Assembly (NCBI GenBank): GCA_031284475.1
Contig: JAISZV010000205.1
Coordinates: 1-8,597 of the forward strand
Origin: Proteiniphilum sp.
GTDB taxonomy: Bacteria > Bacteroidota > Bacteroidia > Bacteroidales > Dysgonomonadaceae
Reading direction: 5' to 3'
Length of the DNA stretch: 8,597 nucleotides
The notes under the pieces: generated by a model
Told to the model about the DNA's origin: nothing
The model's database searches: none
What the model saw: only the letters and a program-made list of their open reading frames with translations
Translations under genes and position numbers: made by a program
Shown: piece after piece, positions 1 through 5,264 of the stretch
Position numbering within the stretch: position 1 is the first letter of the stretch
How the letters are laid out: each line of letters opens with the position of its first letter

Positions 1-420
1 CTGCTGTGCTTTCAGTTCACAATCACGCATAGAAACCTGACTCTGCCGGCGCCGCAACTCACCGTATTCAATAGCCCCGGACAAAGTGAAATCGCCCTTT
101 TCCATCACAATAAACGACGCCACTTTGAAATTCCGGAGACCAATTTCCTCCCGCACCCCGAAAAACGTATTCTGTTGCTGTCCGACGACGCTTTTTCCTC
201 TTATCATACCGTACAACCGTTCCCGTTAGACGTTCTGATCCTTTCACAGCAGGAATCCTTTAATCTCAAACAACTACTCGAGCTGTTTTCTCCCTCGATG
301 ATTGTCTTAGACAGTTCCCTGTCCCGCTACGCCGCCGCCAGGATAGTCCGCGAGTGTACCGCTTTGGGCATAAAGGTGCATGATGTAGCGGAAAACGGGG
401 CCTTTTCTCTAAATTTTTAG
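1..420 (+). CDS. comEC: ComEC/Rec2-family competence protein, C-terminal part (5' end outside window)
   Basis: The frame is open from base 1 with no stop until TAG at 418-420, giving the last 139 residues of a longer protein. The fragment matches the C-terminal end of Bacteroidota ComEC/Rec2 proteins: a strand-rich stretch (LTVFNSPG, EIALFHHN), then PFPLDVLILS, LLELFSPSMIVLDSSLSRY and a final GAFSLNF tail. In the family, N-terminal membrane segments form the channel that takes single-stranded DNA across the inner membrane, and the C-terminal region is a soluble metallo-beta-lactamase-like domain. Only the end of that domain is present, so no metal-binding motif can be checked. A CTG/TTG at about 175 is an internal codon, not a start. 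The next gene is a decayed PIN gene, so an operon with what follows is not evident. Assigned from remembered family resemblance. Confidence 0.78.
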   Translation: MLCFQFTITHRNLTLPAPQLTVFNSPGQSEIALFHHNKRRHFEIPETNFLPHPEKRILLLSDDAFSSYHTVQPFPLDVLILSQQESFNLKQLLELFSPSMIVLDSSLSRYAAARIVRECTALGIKVHDVAENGAFSLNF

Positions 421-561
421 TATTCTTCTTCTGTAAAAAACTTTTTTCATCTGCGTGCGCTTGGAAACTGTAAGATTTTCATGTACTTTTAGCATCCGGA
501 ACAGTTCAAAATCGGAAGTAGCGGGTATAAGCATTTTCAATGCGCCCGGTAGCTTTGCCGT
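421..561. other. Intergenic stretch with no intact gene, probably the remains of the PIN gene's 5' half
   Basis: This 141-base spacer separates comEC from the PIN remnant. All three forward frames have stops, including TAG at 550-552 in the PIN frame just upstream of its first ATG. I could not find the PIN N-terminal acidic motif in any frame. The reverse strand stays open across it but resembles nothing I recognise. The simplest reading is that the 5' part of the PIN gene was deleted or replaced here. Confidence 0.4.
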
Positions 562-726
562 ATGCCGGCGACAGGAATAAAAGAAGCGGACGCACTTCAT
601 ATTGCATGTGCCATAGCCGAAAGTTGTGATTTCTTCATAACTGTGGACAAACAGTTGTTGAAATATCGGGATGAACGCATAAAGATATGTAACCCAATAG
701 AATTTATAAATAATAATGAAATATGA
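562..726 (+). pseudogene. PIN-domain (VapC-like) toxin, truncated C-terminal remnant
   Basis: The 54-codon frame ending at TGA 724-726 encodes the typical C-terminal part of a PIN-domain RNase. It has the EADALHIACAIAE helix (Asp11), the ITVDKQLL motif (Asp29), and a closing CNPIEFI strand. Complete PIN proteins are about 130-150 residues, so the N-terminal half with the first catalytic Asp and the Glu is missing. An in-frame TAG lies only four codons upstream of the ATG at 562, so the frame cannot extend. PIN toxins cleave RNA using three or four acidic residues; this remnant keeps only two and should be inactive. Its stop overlaps the next start (ATGA at 723-726), the usual translational coupling of a toxin-antitoxin pair. 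That it is a relic of a once complete gene is inference. Confidence 0.72.
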
Positions 727-938
727 CGAACAGCGCAGCATTGTTGGACAGAGGCATAAGACGTCTTAACAACGAGTTGGAAATTTTGGACGCCGAACGG
801 TTTATAGCTTTGCTTATTCGGGAATCTTTCGATTATACCGAATGGCGCAGAGACAATTTATTCGTAAACATGAGTCTTGATGAAATTATAGACGAAGCCG
901 ACAAATATTGCAAAGAAAATGCAGAAACAACCTTATAA
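723..938 (+). CDS. Small partner protein of the PIN relic, probable antitoxin-like hypothetical protein
   Basis: This 71-residue soluble, charged, helix-rich protein has no signal peptide or membrane segment. Its ATG overlaps the PIN remnant's stop in an ATGA arrangement. The motif ILDAERFIALLIRESFDYTEW followed by NMSLDEI resembles, from memory, small hypothetical proteins found beside PIN-domain genes in Bacteroidota and spirochaetes. No ribbon-helix-helix or AbrB-like DNA-binding motif is obvious. Here it follows the toxin relic, whereas in classical vapBC the antitoxin comes first. It is intact while its neighbour is broken, as expected for an antitoxin kept after loss of its toxin, or simply for a recent lesion. 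Antitoxin function is inferred from position only. A short GCCGG-TAA-CCGGC hairpin follows at 950-962. Confidence 0.6.
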   Translation: MTNSAALLDRGIRRLNNELEILDAERFIALLIRESFDYTEWRRDNLFVNMSLDEIIDEADKYCKENAETTL

Positions 939-949
939 ATGACGGTTTA

Positions 950-962
950 GCCGGTAACCGGC
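950..962 (+). terminator. Short GC hairpin after the small partner gene, possible weak terminator
   Basis: GCCGG-TAA-CCGGC forms a perfect 5-bp stem with a 3-nt loop, 12 nt after the stop codon at 936-938. There is no uninterrupted T-run afterwards, only a T-rich stretch (TTGTTATTTG), so its role as a terminator is uncertain. Confidence 0.3.
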
Positions 963-965
963 AAG

Positions 966-997
966 TTGTTATTTGCTCTTAAAAATTCGTATCTTTG
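966..997 (+). promoter_or_regulatory. Upstream promoter-like copy (P1) before nrnA
   Basis: TATCTTTG at 990-997 fits the Bacteroidota -7 consensus TAnnTTTG. A TTG at 966-968 lies 21 nt upstream in the -33 position; a better TTTG at 972-975 is too close (14 nt). No open reading frame starts between this site and the second promoter, so it would extend the nrnA leader. The surrounding 30 bp recur at 1043-1072 with 24 of 30 identities. Confidence 0.45.
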
Positions 998-1039
998 GTC
1001 TCTGAAACAACCGGAAACAGATAGTAATCCCCAGGATAA

Positions 1040-1072
1040 TTTGTGATTTGCCCTCAAAAGTTTGTACCTTTG
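1040..1072 (+). promoter_or_regulatory. Proximal promoter (P2) of nrnA, Bacteroidota -33/-7 type
   Basis: TTTG at 1040-1043 and TACCTTTG at 1065-1072 are separated by 21 nt, fitting the -33 TTTG / -7 TAnnTTTG architecture of the Bacteroidota primary sigma factor. Transcription would begin near 1079, leaving a leader of about 20 nt before the ATG at 1100. An in-frame ATT at 1043 falls inside this promoter, so it is not the translation start. Confidence 0.65.
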
Positions 1073-1099
1073 TCGCCCTATCAAACCACAGAGACTAAA

Positions 1100-2158
1100 A
1101 TGAACTTTACAACATCGATCTCAAATGTGATTCAACCCCGGAAAGTGGAGCAGATCATGAACGCCATCGACAGGGCGGAAAAGATCGTCATTACCACGCA
1201 TCTTTCTCCCGACGGAGACGCATTGGGATCTTCTCTCGCACTCTATCATTTCCTGAAAAGGAGAAACAAAAACGTAAGGGTTATTGTACCCAACTCTTTC
1301 CCCTATTTTCTGAAATGGATAAAAGGCGCACGTTAGATTGAAGTGTATGAATATAATCCGGCAGCGGGGCAGCACATCCTCACTCATGCCGACCTGATCT
1401 TTTCGCTGGACTATAACATCTCCAAAAGAGTGGGCGATATGGGTACTTTTTTAGATAAGTCCCCGGCACAAAAAATCCTGATAGACCACCATCTTTTCCC
1501 CGGAGAAAACTTCGACATAACGGTATCGCACCCCGAAATATCTTCCACCAGCGAACTCCTGTTCAGATTGTTTTTTCAGGCGGGAAAGTATGATGAGCTG
1601 ACACAAACGGAGGCCGAATGCATCTATTGCGGCATGATGACCGACACCGGAAGCTTTACATACAATTCAAATAATCCTGAAATTTTTGAGATCATCGGCC
1701 TGCTGCTGCGAAAAAACATCGACAAAGACGCCATCTATTCGCAGGTATTCGATAATTATTCCGAAGAACGGTTCAGGCTGCTCGGATTTACCTTATCGCA
1801 GCGGATGGAGATATATCCCGAACTACATTCGGCGCTCCTTTATCTTTCTAAGAAAGACCAGTCCCAATTCCGTTTTAACAAAGGCGACACCGAGGGTTTT
1901 GTGAATTATCCGCTCAGCATCAAAGGCATCCTCTTTTCTACTTTCATCCGTGAAGATGAAGGGTTAATCAAACTTTCGTTCCGCTCCCAGAAATCGTTTC
2001 CATGCAATGAATTTGCAGCGGAGTTCTTTAACGGGGGAGGCCATCTGAATGCGTCCGGGGGAGAATTTTACGGCGCTTTTGAGGAAGCGACCCGTATTTT
2101 CAGGGAAGGATTGAAGTCATACGAAGAGAAATTGAAAAGTGTGGCGAACGATCTTTAA
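1100..2158 (+). pseudogene. nrnA: NrnA-like DHH/DHHA1 phosphoesterase (nanoRNase/pAp phosphatase) interrupted by in-frame TAG
   Basis: One reading frame from ATG 1100 to TAA 2156-2158 gives a full-length (about 350-residue) DHH-family protein, except for a TAG at 1334-1336 (codon 79). Before it lies motif I, THLSPDGDALGSS (metal-binding Asp residues). After it come LDYN, the signature LIDHH, TDTGSF, and near the C-terminus the DHHA1 motif GGGHLNASGG. The family degrades 2-5-nt RNAs from the 3' end and dephosphorylates 3'-phosphoadenosine-5'-phosphate in the cytoplasm. The start at 1100 is chosen because it lies about 20 nt past the predicted start point of a good promoter and matches the usual N-terminus. 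The stop separates motif I from the DHH motif, so neither half should be active alone. No insertion or frameshift is seen: the frame is the same on both sides, so a single base substitution suffices. Real nonsense mutation, readthrough and sequencing error remain open. Confidence 0.85.
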
Positions 2159-2198
2159 CCCATTTTTAAGAATAGATAATGTTTATTTCGGCGCAACC

Positions 2199-2230
2199 TC
2201 TGTTTTTTTGGTGCGGATTGTGTATTTTTG
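2199..2230 (+). promoter_or_regulatory. Putative promoter of the DUF4827-type lipoprotein gene
   Basis: TATTTTTG at 2223-2230 matches the -7 consensus. The upstream box is weak: TCTG at 2199-2202 has the right 20-nt spacing, while the clean TTTG at 2207-2210 is only 12 nt away. Transcription would start near 2237. The leader contains an AT-rich inverted repeat, TTAATT-TGAT-AATTAA (2258-2273), just before the ATG. Confidence 0.5.
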
Positions 2231-2283
2231 TAGGCTTATTCGGAACTCTAATATGACTTAATTTGATAATTAAAATACATCGT

Positions 2284-2844
2284 ATGAAACTATTCAATTC
2301 CATAGTTCTCACACTTATCGGGCTGTTGATCATAACCGCCTCTTGCAATAACAAGAAATCATACGCCGACTATCTGAAAGATGAAAGAAAAGCCATCGAT
2401 CTCTTAATAGCGAAAAATAATCTTGAGATTCTCAGTAAATTCCCGGCAAATAGCGTATTCGGGGAGAATGAATTTTATAAAGACCCTAATACAGGCGTCT
2501 ATTTTAATATCATCACCCTTGGCGATACCACTCATAGGCTGCAATGGAGGGAAAAAATACATGTCCGTTTCAAAGGGTTGAACTATTTCAAGGATAACGA
2601 TACAATATTGTATTCCAATTTCCTGAGCGCCTTTCCGGAAGAATTGGAATATATCGGGCCTGTTTCTTCGGCAACAAAAAGCAGTTATACAAACGCGGGA
2701 TGGGTTGTTCCTCTGACCTATGTAGGCCACAAAGGAAGAGTAAAAATGATCATTCCCTTTGAAATGGGATCATCGTACGACCAAACCTATTATCAACCGA
2801 CTTATTATGATCTGGTAGAATACAGATTCGATAGCCAGTGGTGA
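2284..2844 (+). CDS. DUF4827-type Bacteroidota lipoprotein
   Basis: This 186-residue protein begins with a lipoprotein signal: MKLFNSIVLTLIGLLIITAS then Cys21, so it should be exported and lipid-anchored. The mature part starts CNNKKSYADYLKDERKAIDLLI, with helical N-terminal repeats of charged residues, then GVYFNIITLGD, IHVRFKGLNYF and a conserved-looking PFEMGSSYD motif. This pattern matches the Bacteroidota DUF4827 family as I remember it; members are found near nrnA and comEC in Bacteroidales. Function is unknown. The strand-rich C-terminal half recalls FKBP-type peptidyl-prolyl isomerase folds, but I cannot confirm that. The ATG at 2284 is preferred over upstream in-frame codons because it gives a canonical signal peptide. 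The next gene begins 21 nt downstream, so co-transcription is likely. Confidence 0.72.
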   Translation: MKLFNSIVLTLIGLLIITASCNNKKSYADYLKDERKAIDLLIAKNNLEILSKFPANSVFGENEFYKDPNTGVYFNIITLGDTTHRLQWREKIHVRFKGLNYFKDNDTILYSNFLSAFPEELEYIGPVSSATKSSYTNAGWVVPLTYVGHKGRVKMIIPFEMGSSYDQTYYQPTYYDLVEYRFDSQW

Positions 2845-2865
2845 TTACGAAAAAAGAAAACTCTT

Positions 2866-4245
2866 ATGACATTAATCAAATCCATATCAGGGATAAGAGG
2901 AACAATAGGCGGAGCGGTAGCGGAAAACCTGACTCCACTTGATATTGTAAAATTTACGGCTGCCTACGCAGCATTTATCAAAAATTTATCACAGAAGCAA
3001 AAACCCTGTATCGTTGTGGGGAGAGACGCCCGTATTTCGGGAGAAATGGTGCACCGCATCATCACCGGAACACTCATAGGGATGGGGTGCGACGTCACCG
3101 ATATAGGAATGGCAACCACCCCCACTACGGAGATCGCCGTTGAAAAGGAAAATGCTTCCGGAGGTATCATTATTACAGCCAGCCACAACCCGAAACAGTG
3201 GAATGCCCTGAAACTACTGAACCACAATGGAGAATTTCTGAGCGCCGCCGAAGGAGAAGAAATCCTCTCCATCGCCGAAACGGAAGGCTTTTCATTTTCC
3301 CCGGTAGACGAACTGGGAAAGATTTCCCAGAAGCAATACCTTCACGAGCATATCCAGCAGGTTCTGTCGCTCGGTTTAGTGGATAAAAACGCCATAGAGG
3401 CAGCCAACTTCCGTGTGGCGATAGATTGCGTAAACTCCGTCGGAGGAATAGCCATCCCGGAATTATTATATGCATTGGGCGTAAAAGAGATTTTTAAACT
3501 CTACTGTGCGCCGCATGGTAATTTCTCTCACAATCCCGAACCGCTGCCGCAGCACCTGACGGAACTCGCCTCACTCACGCGAAGTTCCAAAGCGACCGTC
3601 GGTTTTGCCGTAGACCCTGACGTAGACCGCCTGGCTATCTACTGTGAAGACGGAGAACCGTTTGGCGAGGAATACACACTGGTTGCCGTATCGGATTATG
3701 TTTTGCAACATACGCCCGGCAATACGGTATCTAATCTTAGTTCAAGCCGGGCATTGAGGGATGTTACACGCGCCGGAGGCGGTGAATATCATGCCGCAGC
3801 CGTAGGAGAAGTAAACGTAGTGGCTAAAATGAAAGAAACGAATGCCGTAATCGGCGGAGAAGGCAACGGCGGCGTTATTTATCCCGCCTTACATTACGGC
3901 CGCGACGCGCTTGTGGGCATTGCCCTGTTTCTTACCTATCTCGCCAAATCGGGGAAAACACCTTCGGAACTGAGAAAGTCGTATCCTCCCTATTTCATGG
4001 CAAAACAAAAGGTAGAACTTACGCCCGGCATCGATACGGAGTTGATCCTGAACAAGGTAAAAGAACGATTCGGCGACCAGCAGATAACCGAGATCGACGG
4101 AGTAAAAATCGATTTTCCCGACAAATGGGTGCACCTGAGAAAATCGAACACCGAGCCTATCATCCGTATTTATTCGGAAGCGCACTCCGCGGAAGAAGCG
4201 GAAGAGATCGGTAAACAGGTTATCAACCTCATTCAAGAGTTTTGA
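2866..4245 (+). CDS. glmM: Phosphoglucosamine mutase (alpha-D-phosphohexomutase family)
   Basis: This 459-residue protein has the full set of phosphohexomutase motifs: SGIRGTIGG at the N-terminus (8-16), the active-site serine loop TASHNP (Ser106), the metal-binding loop DPDVDR (250-255), the sugar-binding GEGNGG (331-336), and the phosphate-binding RKSNTEP (425-431). Family enzymes move phosphate between C1 and C6 of a hexose. In the Bacteroidota branch with this N-terminus the usual annotation is phosphoglucosamine mutase, giving glucosamine-1-phosphate for UDP-GlcNAc and hence peptidoglycan and LPS. The SNTEP loop also occurs in phosphomannomutase/phosphoglucomutase members, so substrate is less certain than family. 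All key residues are present and the length is normal. It follows the DUF4827-type gene by 21 nt and ends at a terminator-like hairpin. Confidence 0.87.
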   Translation: MTLIKSISGIRGTIGGAVAENLTPLDIVKFTAAYAAFIKNLSQKQKPCIVVGRDARISGEMVHRIITGTLIGMGCDVTDIGMATTPTTEIAVEKENASGGIIITASHNPKQWNALKLLNHNGEFLSAAEGEEILSIAETEGFSFSPVDELGKISQKQYLHEHIQQVLSLGLVDKNAIEAANFRVAIDCVNSVGGIAIPELLYALGVKEIFKLYCAPHGNFSHNPEPLPQHLTELASLTRSSKATVGFAVDPDVDRLAIYCEDGEPFGEEYTLVAVSDYVLQHTPGNTVSNLSSSRALRDVTRAGGGEYHAAAVGEVNVVAKMKETNAVIGGEGNGGVIYPALHYGRDALVGIALFLTYLAKSGKTPSELRKSYPPYFMAKQKVELTPGIDTELILNKVKERFGDQQITEIDGVKIDFPDKWVHLRKSNTEPIIRIYSEAHSAEEAEEIGKQVINLIQEF

Positions 4246-4285
4246 CCCAAATGCCGCTTCACCTCATCTGATGCGGCTTTTGGGT
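4245..4285 (+). terminator. Terminator-like hairpin after glmM
   Basis: ACCCAAATGCCGC (4245-4257) pairs with GCGGCTTTTGGGT (4273-4285) in a 13-bp stem with one T-T mismatch and a 15-nt loop. It begins on the last base of the glmM stop codon. No T-tract follows (TAAAT), so it could act as an attenuating or RNA-stabilising stem as well as a terminator. Confidence 0.5.
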
Positions 4286-4314
4286 TAAATAAACCAAACA
4301 GGTACGGAATAACA

Positions 4315-5145
4315 ATGAAAGAGACGCTAATCAGTCGCGAAGAGTTGCGCAGTCTGCACCCGGCACTCAAGGGAAAGTACGGAGACAGATTGATAAACTT
4401 GGGTATGAAAATATCCGCATTGAATGTTGCGAATGAAATTTACAACCGTTCCAAACATCTTACCGGCCCTGATTTTTGTAAGGATCTGCTGGATAAACTC
4501 GAAATCACCCGTACGGTGAGAAATGCGGAGATCCTCGATGAGTTCAAAAACCGTTCTTTTATCACGGTGTCCAACCATCCTTACGGACATATCGACGGGA
4601 TTGCAGCGATTGAGACCGTGGGCAGCAGGGTTCAGCGCTATAAAATGATGGTAAACGTTATATTGGGATTGATCGATACAATGGCTGAAAACTTCATCAC
4701 GGTGAACCCGATGAAGTATGCCGAGAAAAACAATATCACCTTCGCCGGTATCAAGGAAAGCATCGCCCATATACATGCCGGATTCCCGTTGGGGTTTTTC
4801 TCTGCAGGAGCGGTTTCAAATCTTACCTTTAAGAAAGGAAGAATGGTAATTGAAGACCGGGAGTGGCAACCGGCAGTGATTAAAATTATCCGGAAAGTGC
4901 AAGTGCCGGTCATTCCGATGCATATTTCCGGGCACAACAGCCTGTCTTTCTACATGTCGAGGATATTCGGTTATAAATTCCGTACCCTCAGGTTGTGTCA
5001 CGAACTATACAACAAAAAAGGCAAAGAGATGGTGATCACTTTCGGCAAACCCATCATGCCGGACAGCATAGCGTCGTTTAAAGACGATACAGTGCGTCTT
5101 GGCCAATACCTGAAAGAAGAAACCTACGCTTTAGGATACAAATAA
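4315..5145 (+). CDS. PlsC-superfamily lysophospholipid/lipid acyltransferase
   Basis: This 276-residue protein has the glycerolipid acyltransferase blocks in order: SNHPYGHIDG (87-95 region, catalytic His88 and Asp94), a central membrane-associated region, GFFSAGAVS (160-168) in place of the classical FPEGTRS, and VPVIPMHISGHNS (197-209). It should transfer an acyl chain to a lyso-lipid at the inner face of the inner membrane. The His-to-Asp spacing is HX5D, not HX4D, which together with the AGAVS block recalls the Bacteroidota acyltransferases related to GlsA/OlsA that finish glycine or ornithine lipids. No partner GNAT N-acyltransferase gene lies nearby, so that role is only one possibility; phosphatidic acid synthesis is another. 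There is no signal peptide. It sits 30 nt beyond the glmM hairpin and has no clear promoter of its own. Confidence 0.75.
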   Translation: MKETLISREELRSLHPALKGKYGDRLINLGMKISALNVANEIYNRSKHLTGPDFCKDLLDKLEITRTVRNAEILDEFKNRSFITVSNHPYGHIDGIAAIETVGSRVQRYKMMVNVILGLIDTMAENFITVNPMKYAEKNNITFAGIKESIAHIHAGFPLGFFSAGAVSNLTFKKGRMVIEDREWQPAVIKIIRKVQVPVIPMHISGHNSLSFYMSRIFGYKFRTLRLCHELYNKKGKEMVITFGKPIMPDSIASFKDDTVRLGQYLKEETYALGYK

Positions 5146-5233
5146 ATTCAAACGAAATTCATTAAGAATAGACTTTTTTTACGCTCGACAAGGTAAATAA
5201 GTTTACTCTGTACTCGTTTAACGAAAAAGTTCC

Positions 5234-5241
5234 TATCTTTG
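5234..5241 (+). promoter_or_regulatory. -7 element of the promoter for the sigma-54 activator/lptE fusion gene
   Basis: TATCTTTG matches the Bacteroidota -7 consensus exactly, 23 nt before the ATG at 5265. The -33 box is poor: TCTG at 5207-5210 is 23 nt upstream. A perfect 11-nt inverted repeat, TCGTT-T-AACGA (5214-5224), lies between the two boxes and could be an operator. No sigma-54 -24/-12 site (TGGCAC-N5-TTGCW) was found here. Confidence 0.55.
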
Positions 5242-5264
5242 AATATTCAAAAAAAAGCACGCTT

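Noticed and set aside
409..741. Reverse-strand 110-codon open frame across the PIN remnant
   Set aside because: Its first half is the antisense of a clear PIN C-terminus and its second half matches nothing I recognise; no promoter or plausible start context.
1043..1099. Earlier start for nrnA at 1043
   Set aside because: The extension has no ATG start and overlaps the predicted promoter; ATG 1100 matches the expected N-terminus.
1334..1336. TAG reassigned to a sense codon, or selenocysteine/pyrrolysine recoding
   Set aside because: comEC ends with TAG as a normal stop, TAG is not a selenocysteine codon, and no recoding element or family precedent is visible.
1343..2158. Independent gene starting at GTG 1343 after the amber codon
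   Set aside because: It would lack motif I of the DHH domain and has no ribosome-binding site or promoter; the upstream frame completes the family pattern.
2166..2176. TTAAGAATAGA shared with 5162-5172, both just after stop codons
   Set aside because: An 11-nt match in AT-rich spacers of a window this size is expected by chance; no flanking similarity.
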